Part shown: in pieces, positions 44,470 to 53,658 of the stretch
How positions within the stretch are numbered: position 1 is the stretch's first letter
Layout of the letters: each line of letters begins with the position of its first letter
Position numbers and translations under genes: made by a program
DNA from: SIG701 sp045611685
GTDB taxonomy: Bacteria; Bacillota; Clostridia; Oscillospirales; CAG-272
Direction of reading: 5' to 3'
Assembly: GCA_045611685.1 (NCBI GenBank)
Contig: JAZKXO010000079.1
Location: 62,001 to 126,000, forward strand
DNA: 64,000 bases
Notes under the pieces: model-generated
The model's input: only the letters and a program-made list of their open reading frames with translations
Told to the model about the DNA's origin: nothing
Database searches by the model: none

Positions 44470-45501
44470 TTATGCGAAAAGTCCGACTATATCCTTTGCC
44501 ATGATAAGAACCATGAGCACCATAAAGAGCACAAATCCGGCAAAGTGCACGTATCCCTCGAGCCGTCTCGGGACGGGTTTGCGGCAGATGCCCTCAATAA
44601 TCAAAAACACGAGCCGTCCGCCGTCGAGTGCCGGCAGAGGAAGCAGGTTCATAACGCCAAGATTCATACTGATCACGACTGCCATATAGATAAGATCCGC
44701 CGTGCTCTCGGCAGCCATCTCCGTCATAGCGGCGGCAACGCCCACAGGTCCCGATACGGCTTCCATGCCGTACCGTCCCGTTATGAGATCGTAGAGTGAA
44801 TCGTACACCATCTTAATCGTGGAGGCAGAGCGAAATAACGCATGCTTTGCGACGTTCAAGGCCGTTTTCGCCTCACTGTACACGATGAAATCGGGCTTGC
44901 CGAAATCTACGCCGCTCTCCGTCATTTGTCCGAATCGCACGTTCTCGAGAACGATCTTCTCACCGTTTCTCTCAACAGTGAGTTCTATCGGCTCGACCCC
45001 CTTGCGCATGACCTCATACACAAGCTCGTTCGCGGTGAACACACGCGTTCCGTCTACCTTCAGTACGCGGTCACCTTCGAGAAGACCGCACTGGGACGAG
45101 ACACTGTCCTCTTGGAAGGAATAGATCGTCGTAGATGCAAGGTTCGGCGCCGTGGCGATGAGAATCGACATCACAACAACGCCCGCAATCAGGTTCATCG
45201 CGGCACCCGCAACGGTGATAATTATTCTCTGCCAGACAGGTTTTTTATGAAAAGCATTTTCGTCGTCGGATTCCTCGTCCTCACCCACCATGCTGACGTA
45301 TCCGCCAAACGGAATAAGACGCAAGGAGTAAGCGATATTCGTCTTTTTCGAGGTGTGCTTGATGATCGCGGGCCCCATACCGATAGCAAACTCGCGCACG
45401 GTAACGCCAAAGAGACGGGCGAAAAGAAAATGACCGCCCTCATGGATCAAAACGAGAAAACCAAATATGAGAATCGCAATAATTACGTACAGAAACGTCA
45501 T
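44470..45501 (-). CDS. rseP: RIP zinc metalloprotease RseP (site-2 protease)
   Basis: 343 residues from ATG 45501 (MTFLYVII), preceded by GAGGAGAGGTGG; an in-frame GTG at 45513 falls inside that site. The first membrane helix carries the zinc motif HEGGH, a PDZ domain lies in the middle (about 110-185) and the last helices include NLLPLPALDGGR with the third metal ligand. It cuts membrane-bound regulators within the bilayer, for example anti-sigma factors or signal-peptide remnants. It sits between dxr and ispG. Confidence 0.95.
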   Translation of the reverse strand: MTFLYVIIAILIFGFLVLIHEGGHFLFARLFGVTVREFAIGMGPAIIKHTSKKTNIAYSLRLIPFGGYVSMVGEDEESDDENAFHKKPVWQRIIITVAGAAMNLIAGVVVMSILIATAPNLASTTIYSFQEDSVSSQCGLLEGDRVLKVDGTRVFTANELVYEVMRKGVEPIELTVERNGEKIVLENVRFGQMTESGVDFGKPDFIVYSEAKTALNVAKHALFRSASTIKMVYDSLYDLITGRYGMEAVSGPVGVAAAMTEMAAESTADLIYMAVVISMNLGVMNLLPLPALDGGRLVFLIIEGICRKPVPRRLEGYVHFAGFVLFMVLMVLIMAKDIVGLFA

Positions 45502-45522
45502 AGGGAAAACCACCTCTCCTCT

Positions 45523-45538
45523 ATCCCACGCGTGGGAT
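45523..45538. repeat. Perfect 16-bp palindrome between dxr and rseP
   Basis: ATCCCACGCGTGGGAT, five bases before the dxr stop codon. It could form a hairpin in the polycistronic mRNA ahead of the rseP ribosome site; no T run follows. Confidence 0.6.
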
Positions 45539-45542
45539 GCGG

Positions 45543-46745
45543 TTAACGGTATTTTTTAAGAATCTCAGAAGCCCGGCTGCGCGCTTCTTTTTCCGCCGCA
45601 TAGACATCTGCGATATCGCGGACGGGTGCATCCGGCGTTTGATGGATCGTTTCAAAGACGAGATCGGAAATCTGATTGAAGGAAATCTGCCCTTTTATAA
45701 AGGCGGCAACCGCCTCCTCGTCCGCCGCGATGAGAGCGGTCGGTACGATACCGGCGCGTGCGATGACCTCCTTCGCCGAGAACAGAAGCGGAAACGCCTC
45801 GGCATCCGGCTGATCGAACGTAAGATTTCTTACCTTTGTAAAGTCAATGCCCGATTCTTCGACGTCTGCGCGATGCGGACAAGTCAAAGCGTACCGAACG
45901 CAGGCGCGCATATCGGGCAGCCCAAGCTGGGCGATGACAGTATTATCAATATACTCCACCATAGAATGAATTATGCTCTGTCGGTGGATAAGGACTTCGA
46001 TTTTCTCATAAGGGACGCCGAACAGACGCCACGCTTCGATCACCTCGAAACCTTTGTTCATAAGTGTCGCGGAATCAATCGTGATCTTCGGCCCCATTTT
46101 CCACGTCGGATGTCGGAGCGCTTCCTCAGGCGTAACGCCGGAAAGCTCGTCCCGGGTGCGTTCGTAGAACGGACCGCCCGACGCGGTCAGAAGAATCCGC
46201 TTTATAACGGAAGGATCTGCCTTGCCCGACAAGGACAGCGCACGGTTCTCAGCAAGGCACTGAAAAATAGCGCTGTGCTCGCTGTCCACAGGAATAAGCT
46301 CCCCGCCTGACGCGCTGAGCGCCTCAAAAATTAGGTCGCCCGCAGCGATAATGGCTTCTTTGTTCGCCATGCCAATGCGTACGCCTGTTTTTGCCGCCGC
46401 CAAAGCGCTCGGGAGTCCCGGAAGCCCCGCGATCGCATGAAAGATCACATCCGCGCCGCACGATGCGACGGCTTCCTCCGCGGCAGTTGTTCCGCCGTAG
46501 ACCTTCACGTTTTCGCCTGCAAGAGCCGCGCGAAGTTTTTCTGCACTCTCCCGATCCTCCACGGTGCATATCTCCGGTTTGAAAAGACGTGCCTGCTCTG
46601 CCAACAGTTCCGTATTTCGGCCGCCGGCCAGCATCACAACACGGCATCCCATATGAGAAAGGGCGTCAAGTGCCTGCGTACCGACACTGCCGGTACTGCC
46701 AAGAACCGCGGCTCGCACGGGCTTGTTTGATTTCAAATTATACAT
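45543..46745 (-). CDS. dxr: 1-deoxy-D-xylulose 5-phosphate reductoisomerase
   Basis: 400 residues. The NADPH-binding N-terminus AVLGSTGSVGTQALD, the metal/substrate motif PVDSEHSAIFQCL, MGPKITIDSATLMNKGFEVIEA and the C-terminal helical domain are all present. It makes MEP, the committed step of isoprenoid synthesis; ispG further down the operon and uppS upstream use the same pathway. Confidence 0.97.
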   Translation of the reverse strand: MYNLKSNKPVRAAVLGSTGSVGTQALDALSHMGCRVVMLAGGRNTELLAEQARLFKPEICTVEDRESAEKLRAALAGENVKVYGGTTAAEEAVASCGADVIFHAIAGLPGLPSALAAAKTGVRIGMANKEAIIAAGDLIFEALSASGGELIPVDSEHSAIFQCLAENRALSLSGKADPSVIKRILLTASGGPFYERTRDELSGVTPEEALRHPTWKMGPKITIDSATLMNKGFEVIEAWRLFGVPYEKIEVLIHRQSIIHSMVEYIDNTVIAQLGLPDMRACVRYALTCPHRADVEESGIDFTKVRNLTFDQPDAEAFPLLFSAKEVIARAGIVPTALIAADEEAVAAFIKGQISFNQISDLVFETIHQTPDAPVRDIADVYAAEKEARSRASEILKKYR

Positions 46746-46785
46746 AGCGCACCCGCCTTCGTTTTAAAAATGCCGATTTTAGTTA

Positions 46786-47631
46786 TCACTGAAAGAAATG
46801 CAAAGAATCCTGAAACACCGTAAGGAAAAGCATAAACGGTGCCACGGACAAAACGCTGTCGAACCGGTCGAGAATACCGCCGTGGCCGGGCAGGATCACA
46901 CCGAAATCCTTGATGCCGTATTTCCGTTTGATAAAGGACATAATAAGATCGCCGATCTGCGACATAACGCTTACCAGAACGCCTGCGATCGCCATAGACA
47001 AGTAGCTGACGGCGGTTACTCCACTCATAAAGTAGTTCACTGCCATGCCCCAAAGAACGGTAAACAGGGTAGTGAAAACGATACCGCCGATCATTCCCTC
47101 CACCGTTTTCTTCGGACTGATCGAGGGGATCAGCTTGTGCCGACCAAACCATCTGCCGCAGAGATACGCAAAAACGTCCGATATCCACGGTCCGTACAAA
47201 GTTACGACGAAAAACTGAAAACTGAATCCAAACGAGGCGTCAGCTAAAAGAACGAGACTGGAAAAGCCTGCAATGACGTAAAACGTGGGCGTGAAAGATG
47301 CAAATATCTTCTCCGCGTCGAGTGCACCGCCGGAAAACACGCCGACACTCAAAAGATAGAACAAAAAGACGAAGAGCATCGCCGCCCCCGCGGCACAGGC
47401 AACGGTTTCATCGGGGATAAGCCGACAAAGGATAGGCAAAATGACCGCCAATGCGTAGGTGGGCAAGGAAACCCTCCAAAATTTTCTGATGCCGATACAG
47501 CCGAGCATTTCGTAGATTGCAACAAGTGCCAGAAGAGATGCCGCCACAGGCAAAGCCCACGTATGGGTCAGAAAACATAGGGGGACGGTTACAAGAACGA
47601 TTATAACGGCGGTAATAGCGCGCTTCAACAT
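46786..47631 (-). CDS. cdsA: Phosphatidate cytidylyltransferase (CDP-diglyceride synthase)
   Basis: 281 residues from ATG 47631 (MLKRAITAV), with AAAGGAAA upstream; the open frame reaches further up into uppS. About eight membrane helices are present, and the signature ILDRFDSVLSVAPFMLF lies near the C-terminus, preceded by KRKYGIKDFG. It forms CDP-diacylglycerol from phosphatidate and CTP and so feeds PG and cardiolipin synthesis (cls is elsewhere in this window). The gene lies between uppS and dxr. Confidence 0.95.
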   Translation of the reverse strand: MLKRAITAVIIVLVTVPLCFLTHTWALPVAASLLALVAIYEMLGCIGIRKFWRVSLPTYALAVILPILCRLIPDETVACAAGAAMLFVFLFYLLSVGVFSGGALDAEKIFASFTPTFYVIAGFSSLVLLADASFGFSFQFFVVTLYGPWISDVFAYLCGRWFGRHKLIPSISPKKTVEGMIGGIVFTTLFTVLWGMAVNYFMSGVTAVSYLSMAIAGVLVSVMSQIGDLIMSFIKRKYGIKDFGVILPGHGGILDRFDSVLSVAPFMLFLTVFQDSLHFFQ

Positions 47632-47656
47632 AACGATTTCCTTTCGAGGCCGGTCC

Positions 47657-48385
47657 TTACAGTACCGCGCCATATCGGCGGCGGCGGCCGGCGAAACTTT
47701 TCACCGCCGCTTCAAGGTCGTCTGCGGAATAATCCGGCCAAAGCGTGTCGGTAAAGAAAAACTCTGAATATGCAGACTGCCACAAAAGAAAATTGGACAG
47801 CCTGTATTCCCCGGCGGTACGGACGATAAGATCCGGATCACCGCAATGCGCGGTATAAATAGCCCCTGATATATCTTCTTCCGTAATGGACGTCTTGCCC
47901 GCAGCGATAAGCTTATCAAATGCATGGACAAGCTCCGCACGTCCGCCGTAATTGAGAGCGATATTAAGTAAACAGCGATTGTTTGCAGTCAGATTTTCAA
48001 GATCGGTGCACTTCTTCGAAAGTTCGGGTGCGAGCGCACTTTTGTCGCCTAGAAACACAAAACGGATCTTGTTTTCCTCGTTCTCACGCTCTGCATCCCT
48101 TACGAAAGAATCGAGAAGACGCATAATGGCATTGACCTCAGCACGCGGACGCTTCCAGTTTTCCGTGGAAAATGCGTACACGGTTACGGTATCTATACCG
48201 ACGTCGCCGCACATACGAACGACCTTTTTGAAGTTCTCCGCGCCGTTTTTATGGCCGGCTTCCCGAGGCAAGCCCCGACCGGTCGCCCAGCGCCCGTTTC
48301 CGTCCATTATAAAGGCGATATGCGAAAGCCCGCTCTCCGAAACCATATGGCGGATCCGATCATACTGAATACTCTTATCTGTCAT
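47657..48385 (-). CDS. uppS: Undecaprenyl diphosphate synthase (isoprenyl transferase)
   Basis: 242 residues. The cis-prenyltransferase features are HIAFIMDGNGRWATGRG with the catalytic Asp, GHKNGAENFKKVV, VYAFSTENWKRP and the dimer/active-site motif DLIVRTAGEYRLSNFLLWQ. It builds the C55 carrier for peptidoglycan synthesis. The gene follows frr with a 96-bp spacer that can fold (CGCCCCG / CGGGGCG and CCGTTT / AAACGG stems), a possible site of mRNA processing or attenuation. Confidence 0.96.
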   Translation of the reverse strand: MTDKSIQYDRIRHMVSESGLSHIAFIMDGNGRWATGRGLPREAGHKNGAENFKKVVRMCGDVGIDTVTVYAFSTENWKRPRAEVNAIMRLLDSFVRDAERENEENKIRFVFLGDKSALAPELSKKCTDLENLTANNRCLLNIALNYGGRAELVHAFDKLIAAGKTSITEEDISGAIYTAHCGDPDLIVRTAGEYRLSNFLLWQSAYSEFFFTDTLWPDYSADDLEAAVKSFAGRRRRYGAVL

Positions 48386-48481
48386 AACACCCTGAAATCT
48401 CTCTAATCGTACATTCGCCCCGGTACTCCGAAAAACGGGGCGCCGGGGTCGAATATGTGATGTCCGTTTTCAAACGGAACC

Positions 48482-49036
48482 TTAAATTTCCATGATTTCC
48501 TTGTCTTTTTTCGCGGTGATATCGTCGATGATCTTGGTGTATTTATCGGTAAGATCCTGCACAGCCTTTTCCGACTGCTTCTGTTCATCCTCGTTCATCT
48601 CGGATTTCTTTTTCATATCTTTGCATTTGTCGTTGGCATCGCGGCGGATGTTACGAATGGCAACCTTTGCGTCTTCGCCCATTTTGGCAACCTGCTTTTT
48701 CAGCTCCTTACGGCGTTCCTCCGTCAGCTGCGGGAAAGAGAGACGGATCGTTTTGCCGTCATTCTGCGGCGTAATACCGACGTCTGAGGCGAGAATCGCC
48801 TTCTCGATCTCCTTGTTCATTTTTGCATCCCACGGCGTGATCGTGAGGGTTCTCGCATCAGCAACGCGAACGTCTGCCACCTGATTGATCGCGGTAGGTG
48901 CGCCGTAATAATCTACGGTAACGCGGGAGAGAACGGCGGCGTTTGCGCGTCCGACACGAACGGTATCCAGATTGTCCTCGTAAACCTCGATGGCTTTTTT
49001 CATTTTGCTTTCAAAATCTTTAGTGTCCAGTTTCAT
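48482..49036 (-). CDS. frr: Ribosome recycling factor
   Basis: 184 residues, the standard length. The three-helix bundle has NLDTVRVGRANAAVLSRV and the C-terminal charged helix DLTDKYTKIIDDITAKK. With EF-G it splits post-termination ribosomes. Its start overlaps the pyrH stop by 4 bp (ATGA), with the GGAGG site inside pyrH. Confidence 0.97.
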   Translation of the reverse strand: MKLDTKDFESKMKKAIEVYEDNLDTVRVGRANAAVLSRVTVDYYGAPTAINQVADVRVADARTLTITPWDAKMNKEIEKAILASDVGITPQNDGKTIRLSFPQLTEERRKELKKQVAKMGEDAKVAIRNIRRDANDKCKDMKKKSEMNEDEQKQSEKAVQDLTDKYTKIIDDITAKKDKEIMEI

Positions 49037-49755
49037 TTGTCAGTGCCTCCTTTAACGATTGTACCGAGCGTTTCGCCCATAATTACTTTATAAATGTTCG
49101 CCGGATCGTTGAGTCCAAAGATATGGATCGGCATCTTATTCTCCATCGCAAATGCGGTAGCGGTGATATCAATCGCCGTAAGATGGTGATCAAGAATGTA
49201 CATGTAATCAATGAGGGGGAGTTTTTCTGCCTTGGGGTCCACGCGAGGGTCGGCCGTGTAAATGGCGTCGATGTTCTTCGCCATAAGCGTTACGTCACAC
49301 TCAAGCTCCGCAGCGCGGAGTACGGCTGCCGTATCCGTCGAGAAGAACGGAGCACCCGATCCGCACGAAAGAATAACGACGCTTCCCTTTTCAAGATATT
49401 CAACCGCACGATCGCGGAGATACGGCTCCGCAAACGAGTCCATCGCTACGGGCGACATCACGTGCGCGTCAATTCCCGCGCGAAGAAGAGCATCTTTCAT
49501 ACCGATCGAATTGATGACCGTTGCAAGCATACCCATATGGTCGGCACGGGTACGGTTCACGTCCGTACCACGCGCGCCGCGCCAGATATTGCCGGCACCG
49601 ATGACGAGGGCAACCTCGACACCCGCTTCAACAGCACGGCGAATCTCGGCGACCACCGTATCAATATAATCAAAATCCAAAATAGACTCCGCATTGTTTT
49701 TGAGTGCCTCGCCGGACAGCTTCAAAAGAACGCGCTTGTAGGTGGGCGTCTGCAT
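49033..49755 (-). CDS. pyrH: UMP kinase
   Basis: 240 residues from ATG 49755 (MQTPTYKRVLLKLSGEAL), with GAGGTGAT upstream. The amino-acid-kinase fold has VIGAGNIWRGARG, DHMGMLATVINS and the UMP/ATP contacts near YTADPRVDPKAEKL. It phosphorylates UMP to UDP and is usually feedback-inhibited by UTP. It leads the block pyrH-frr-uppS-cdsA-dxr-rseP-ispG from its own promoter. Confidence 0.97.
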   Translation of the reverse strand: MQTPTYKRVLLKLSGEALKNNAESILDFDYIDTVVAEIRRAVEAGVEVALVIGAGNIWRGARGTDVNRTRADHMGMLATVINSIGMKDALLRAGIDAHVMSPVAMDSFAEPYLRDRAVEYLEKGSVVILSCGSGAPFFSTDTAAVLRAAELECDVTLMAKNIDAIYTADPRVDPKAEKLPLIDYMYILDHHLTAIDITATAFAMENKMPIHIFGLNDPANIYKVIMGETLGTIVKGGTDK

Positions 49756-49788
49756 GGAAATCACCTCATCATAGTATATCTATAGTAT

Positions 49789-49817
49789 ATTATATATATT
49801 TTACTCCGAAATAGCAA
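49789..49817 (-). promoter_or_regulatory. Sigma-A promoter of pyrH
   Basis: On the minus strand: TTGCTA (49812-49817), a 17-bp spacer and TATAAT (49789-49794), in very A/T-rich DNA. Confidence 0.75.
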
Positions 49818-49844
49818 ATTTGTAAATAATATTTTGTAAATTTA

Positions 49845-49878
49845 CAAAAAAATCCGCCGGCATTTTTGATGCCGGCGG
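49845..49878 (-). terminator. Terminator of rpsB-tsf
   Basis: CCGCCGGCAT pairs with ATGCCGGCGG around a five-base loop; the minus strand continues ATTTTTTT. Confidence 0.9.
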
Positions 49879-49889
49879 GAACCGAAGCA

Positions 49890-50819
49890 TTATTTCTTCA
49901 CGAGGCTGGCAATTTCGTCAGCGAAATTATCTTCTTTCTTCTCAAGGCCTTCGCCTCTCTCGTAGATGTAGAAGCCTGCGATGCGGATGTTGCCGCCAAA
50001 TTCCTTGGCGGTGTTGTCTACGTACTTCTGTACGGAGATTGCGTCATCCTTAACGTAAGCCTGCTCGGTAAGGCAAACCTTCTCGTAGAACTTGTTCATC
50101 TTACCCATGATCATCTTCTCAAGGATAGCCTCGGGCTTGTTAGCGTTGCGCTCGTCATTCTTCATGAGAGTCAGCTGGATCTGTTTCTCCTCTTCAATAG
50201 CGGAAGCGGGAACGGACTCCTTGTTGAGGTACAGAACGGGCATAGCTGCAACCTGGAGAGCGATGTTCTTTGCAAATTCAGCAAAGCCGGGGTTTGCTAC
50301 GCAAACGTCATCAGCCTCGAAGTTGATGATAACGCCGGTCGTGCCCTTACCGTGGATATAGGTGCTCAGAACGCCGTCAACGATGAGGAAGCGGCGGATG
50401 TTCATGTTCTCGCCGATCATGAAGATCATGTCCTTCAGCTTTGCCTCAACGGTCATATCGGACTCCGGATAGGGGAGAGCCATAAGAGCCTCGAGGTTTG
50501 CGGGACGGTTCTTGAGAATGGTGGAAAGGATGCCGCGAACGAAATCCTGGAACTTCTCGTTCTTTGCAACGAAGTCAGTCTCAGCGTTTACTTCGATCAT
50601 AGCAGCGGTCTTCTTGTCATCGGAGAGCATAATATCAACAACGCCCTCGGAAGCAATACGGTCAGCCTTCTTAGCAGCAACAGCAAGACCCTTCTCGCGA
50701 AGAACCTTTACAGCCTCGTCAAAATCGCCATTCGCAGCGGTGAGTGCCTTCTTGCACTCCATCATGCCGCAGCCGGTCTGTGCGCGGAGATCGGCTACCA
50801 TCTTAGCAGTAATTGCCAT
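49890..50819 (-). CDS. tsf: Translation elongation factor Ts
   Basis: 309 residues. The N-terminal UBA-like domain LRAQTGCGMMECKKAL, the core motif EVNAETDFVAKN and the C-terminal module are present. EF-Ts recycles EF-Tu-GDP. It follows rpsB by 45 bp with a GGAGG site, the standard bacterial order. Confidence 0.98.
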   Translation of the reverse strand: MAITAKMVADLRAQTGCGMMECKKALTAANGDFDEAVKVLREKGLAVAAKKADRIASEGVVDIMLSDDKKTAAMIEVNAETDFVAKNEKFQDFVRGILSTILKNRPANLEALMALPYPESDMTVEAKLKDMIFMIGENMNIRRFLIVDGVLSTYIHGKGTTGVIINFEADDVCVANPGFAEFAKNIALQVAAMPVLYLNKESVPASAIEEEKQIQLTLMKNDERNANKPEAILEKMIMGKMNKFYEKVCLTEQAYVKDDAISVQKYVDNTAKEFGGNIRIAGFYIYERGEGLEKKEDNFADEIASLVKK

Positions 50820-50864
50820 TGTATATTCCTCCGTTATATTCAGATATAATATTCGACAAACCGA

Positions 50865-51596
50865 TTATGCCTCAGCAGTCTCGGAAGCTTCTGCCTCAGC
50901 CTCAACGAGCTGCTCGCCCTGCTTGCCCTCGAGGACAGCGTTAGCGAGTACAGAAGAGATCAGACGGATCGCGCGGATTGCGTCGTCGTTACCGGGGATA
51001 ACGTAGTCAGCATCGTCGGGATCGCAGTTGGTATCAACGATAGCAACTACCGGAATACCAAGTCTCTTGGCCTCAAGAACAGCGTTGTGCTCCTTGCGGG
51101 GGTCAACGATGAAGATAGCAGACGGCAGGCCGTTCATGTTCTTAATGCCGCCAAGGTTTCTCTCAAGGTTATACATTTCCTTCTGAAGAGCTGCAACTTC
51201 CTTCTTCGGAAGCATATCAAAGGTGCCGTCCTCCTGCATCTTCTCAAGAGCGTTCAGACGGTTGATGCTGGTGCGGATCGTCTTGTAGTTAGTGAGCATA
51301 CCGCCGAGCCAGCGAACGTTTACAAAGTACATGCCGCAGCGCTCTGCTTCCTCACGGATAGCGTCTGCTGCCTGCTTCTTGGTACCAACGAAGAGAATGG
51401 AGCCGCCTTCGCTTGCCACGTCGCGGACAAACATGTAAGCCTCTTCAAACTTCTTGATGGTCTTCTGAAGGTCGATGATGTAGATGCCGTTACGCTCGGT
51501 GAAGATGTACTCTGCCATCTTCGGGTTCCAACGTCTGGTGTGATGTCCGAAGTGGACGCCTGCTTCCAGCAGCTGTTTGATGGATACGATTGCCAT
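50865..51596 (-). CDS. rpsB: 30S ribosomal protein S2
   Basis: 243 residues from ATG 51596 (MAIVSIKQLLEAG) with AAGGAG upstream. Family landmarks are GVHFGHHTRRWNPKM, FVGTKKQA, RWLGGMLTNYKTI and IVDTNCDPDDADYVIPGNDDAIRAI. The acidic C-terminal tail (QLVEAEAEASETAEA) is common in clostridial S2. It is first in the rpsB-tsf operon. Confidence 0.98.
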   Translation of the reverse strand: MAIVSIKQLLEAGVHFGHHTRRWNPKMAEYIFTERNGIYIIDLQKTIKKFEEAYMFVRDVASEGGSILFVGTKKQAADAIREEAERCGMYFVNVRWLGGMLTNYKTIRTSINRLNALEKMQEDGTFDMLPKKEVAALQKEMYNLERNLGGIKNMNGLPSAIFIVDPRKEHNAVLEAKRLGIPVVAIVDTNCDPDDADYVIPGNDDAIRAIRLISSVLANAVLEGKQGEQLVEAEAEASETAEA

Positions 51597-51727
51597 AGTT
51601 TTAATCTCCTTACGGTTTTTTCCACCACGCGAATACATCCTGAAGCCGAAATCCCGTAAACTTTTTCTTTACGGGCGGCACCGCCAGAAGTTCACATCGC
51701 GTGTGTGTGCTATGCGTTTTCGCATGC
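51597..51727 (-). other. Long structured leader of rpsB
   Basis: The transcript from the promoter at 51734-51762 has about 130 untranslated bases. It can form hairpins ATGCG/CGCAT, GGCGG/CCGCC and CCCGTAAA/TTTACGGG (51655-51679) before the ribosome site. S2 leaders often carry autoregulatory binding sites; that role is inferred here. Confidence 0.45.
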
Positions 51728-51733
51728 TTTGAT

Positions 51734-51762
51734 ATTATAACACAGTTTTATTCCGAAAGCAA
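51734..51762 (-). promoter_or_regulatory. Sigma-A promoter of rpsB-tsf
   Basis: On the minus strand: TTGCTT (51757-51762), a 17-bp spacer ending TGTGT and TATAAT (51734-51739). Confidence 0.8.
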
Positions 51763-51803
51763 CAAATTTTCCCGTGTTCACAAAATGTTTACACATATTT
51801 TTA

Positions 51804-51833
51804 ATAAAAAGAACAGCCGGCATACGGCTGTTC
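51804..51833 (-). terminator. Terminator of the orphan solute-binding lipoprotein gene
   Basis: GAACAGCCG pairs with CGGCTGTTC around GCATA-type loop bases; the minus strand continues TTTTTATT. Confidence 0.85.
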
Positions 51834-51852
51834 TTTTTTATGCCTGTGTTTT

Positions 51853-53553
51853 TTACATTTCAGCACTGTTTTCGTCAGAGACGCGGGTGCTGGAGAAGTC
51901 GTTATAGAACACGACGAGCGAATCCTCGCCGGTATAGCTGAGCAATTTCTCCATCACGGGGAGCTTTCTGACCTCGTCCTTCAGTCCGTCAATGGCTGCG
52001 AGCCATTCTTCGGCACTCATCGCTTCGATGCGGTCGTAATACTCTTTGCTGAGTTTTGCGAGTTCATCAAAGTCTGCCTTGGTTTCCTCCGTTACGTAAT
52101 CCGTTCTGTACAGATTGATATACGGGCTGACATGCGATGCGAGGTTCTGCTGCTTTGCGCTCTCCCAGTATTCCATGGAGATGCCTGCGCCGGGGTACGT
52201 CATATATACGTTACCGGTTTCCTCAAGCTTCATCTTGTAGTCTTCGCTGAGGATGTCGATGACTTCGTCATTATCGAAGTTCTTCTGCCAGTGTACGCCT
52301 TCCACACCGTACTGCAGGATCGTGCGCAGTTCGGGGTCGGTGTTCAGCATAGTGAGCACTTCCATCGAACGTGCGACGCTCTTGGTATATGCAGAAACAG
52401 CAAACATAGAGGCATAGACGTTCTCCGTGGTAGCACGGGGCGTCTCGTAGATGTATACGTAATAATCGTCTTCGTATGCGTTCTTTACATTGATATCGCC
52501 CGAGATCACACCGACAGCAAACTCTTTTTCATTCTGGGGGTCCTTCGAGAAGCCGTTGGTCTCGGCAAGATACTTCATGAGGTAGACGGTATCAACGTAC
52601 TCGTTATTGTTGAGGATAGATCTCGGCGGGCTGTATGCGTTGATGTCAGCCGCACGGGTGAGCTGCGTGGCGATCAGCGACCAGGAACCGTCCTCGGACC
52701 AGTGATATATGTCAGACGGCTCAACGGGAGCAAGGAACGGTGTCACGTCGGTAAATCTCTGCACGTCCTTAATAAAGTCGGCACACTGAGAAATAGTCGT
52801 TACCTTATCCTTATCCCAGTACAGCTCATCAACGAGGCGCTTGTTTACAAGGAGATATTTGTATTCGCCCAGCGGCCGGTTGTTGGGGATCGCGTACGTC
52901 ATACCGTTGATCTTTGCATTGTTGATAAATGAAGGATATATGTACTGCTTCAAAATTTTGGACGTGCCGGTCAACTCGGCGTCCAACGCGGACAGAGCAC
53001 CTCTCTCGTTGTACGCGAGGTAGTTATCGTAACCGCGAATAAGGAAGATATCCATCTGATTCTTTTCAACCTCGGGATACTTGACGACGGTCATACCGAT
53101 CTCGTTCACGTAGGTTTCCTCCGTCTCGGCAGGTTCTTCCGTTACAGTCGTTTCGGCGGTGGTAGTGATACCCTGTGCTGCGAGCTCCTTAGCTTCCTTT
53201 TTCTTACGGTCGGCTTCCGCTTTTTCAAAAGCGATCGCTTCTTCGATCTCGGTCATTCTGGCTTCGATTGCCGCCTCGTACTCATCGCTCGGAACAGCAT
53301 GGAGCTCAATAGCGGTTTCAAACTTCGCCTTCGTGATTTTACTGAGAGCCTCCTGTACCGCAAGAATTGCTTCTTCGGTCGTATCTTCATCCGTAGGGAC
53401 CCAAAGAGTGAGCGTTACGGTAGTAAGTGCAGATTCATCGGTCGTGGTACCGGCAATCGTCTCGTCTCCTTTGTCGTTGGAGCATCCGACGGCAGCAAAA
53501 CAGGAAAGCACCATCGTCAGAGCCAAAAGCAGGCACATAAGGTTTCTTTTCAT
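51853..53553 (-). CDS. Orphan extracellular solute-binding lipoprotein (family 1-like) with charged insert
   Basis: 566 residues. The signal peptide ends in the lipobox AVGC (Cys24), followed by a short Thr-rich linker. The rest resembles sugar-type (family 1) ABC binding proteins: VTLTLWVPTDED early, AIPNNRPLGEYKYLLVNKRL in the middle and a late segment FAVSAYTKSVARSMEVLTMLNTDPEL. Residues of about 85-150 are an unusual Glu/Lys/Ala-rich helical stretch and Thr/Glu-rich linker inserted between the first strands. No permease or ATPase gene is nearby, so it either joins a transporter encoded elsewhere or works as a receptor. AAGGAGG precedes ATG 53553; it has its own consensus promoter and terminator. 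Confidence 0.8.
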   Translation of the reverse strand: MKRNLMCLLLALTMVLSCFAAVGCSNDKGDETIAGTTTDESALTTVTLTLWVPTDEDTTEEAILAVQEALSKITKAKFETAIELHAVPSDEYEAAIEARMTEIEEAIAFEKAEADRKKKEAKELAAQGITTTAETTVTEEPAETEETYVNEIGMTVVKYPEVEKNQMDIFLIRGYDNYLAYNERGALSALDAELTGTSKILKQYIYPSFINNAKINGMTYAIPNNRPLGEYKYLLVNKRLVDELYWDKDKVTTISQCADFIKDVQRFTDVTPFLAPVEPSDIYHWSEDGSWSLIATQLTRAADINAYSPPRSILNNNEYVDTVYLMKYLAETNGFSKDPQNEKEFAVGVISGDINVKNAYEDDYYVYIYETPRATTENVYASMFAVSAYTKSVARSMEVLTMLNTDPELRTILQYGVEGVHWQKNFDNDEVIDILSEDYKMKLEETGNVYMTYPGAGISMEYWESAKQQNLASHVSPYINLYRTDYVTEETKADFDELAKLSKEYYDRIEAMSAEEWLAAIDGLKDEVRKLPVMEKLLSYTGEDSLVVFYNDFSSTRVSDENSAEM

Positions 53554-53610
53554 TAGGAATCCTCCTTGTAATCAATGCGTGGGCATTATAGTAAAAGATA
53601 ATCTTTCAAT

Positions 53611-53639
53611 ATTTTACACTATTTCAACGGCTGTGTCAA
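53611..53639 (-). promoter_or_regulatory. Strong sigma-A promoter of the orphan binding protein
   Basis: On the minus strand: TTGACA (53634-53639), a 17-bp spacer and TAAAAT (53611-53616). Confidence 0.85.
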
Positions 53640-53658
53640 GGGACTTTTTCGACTCGAA

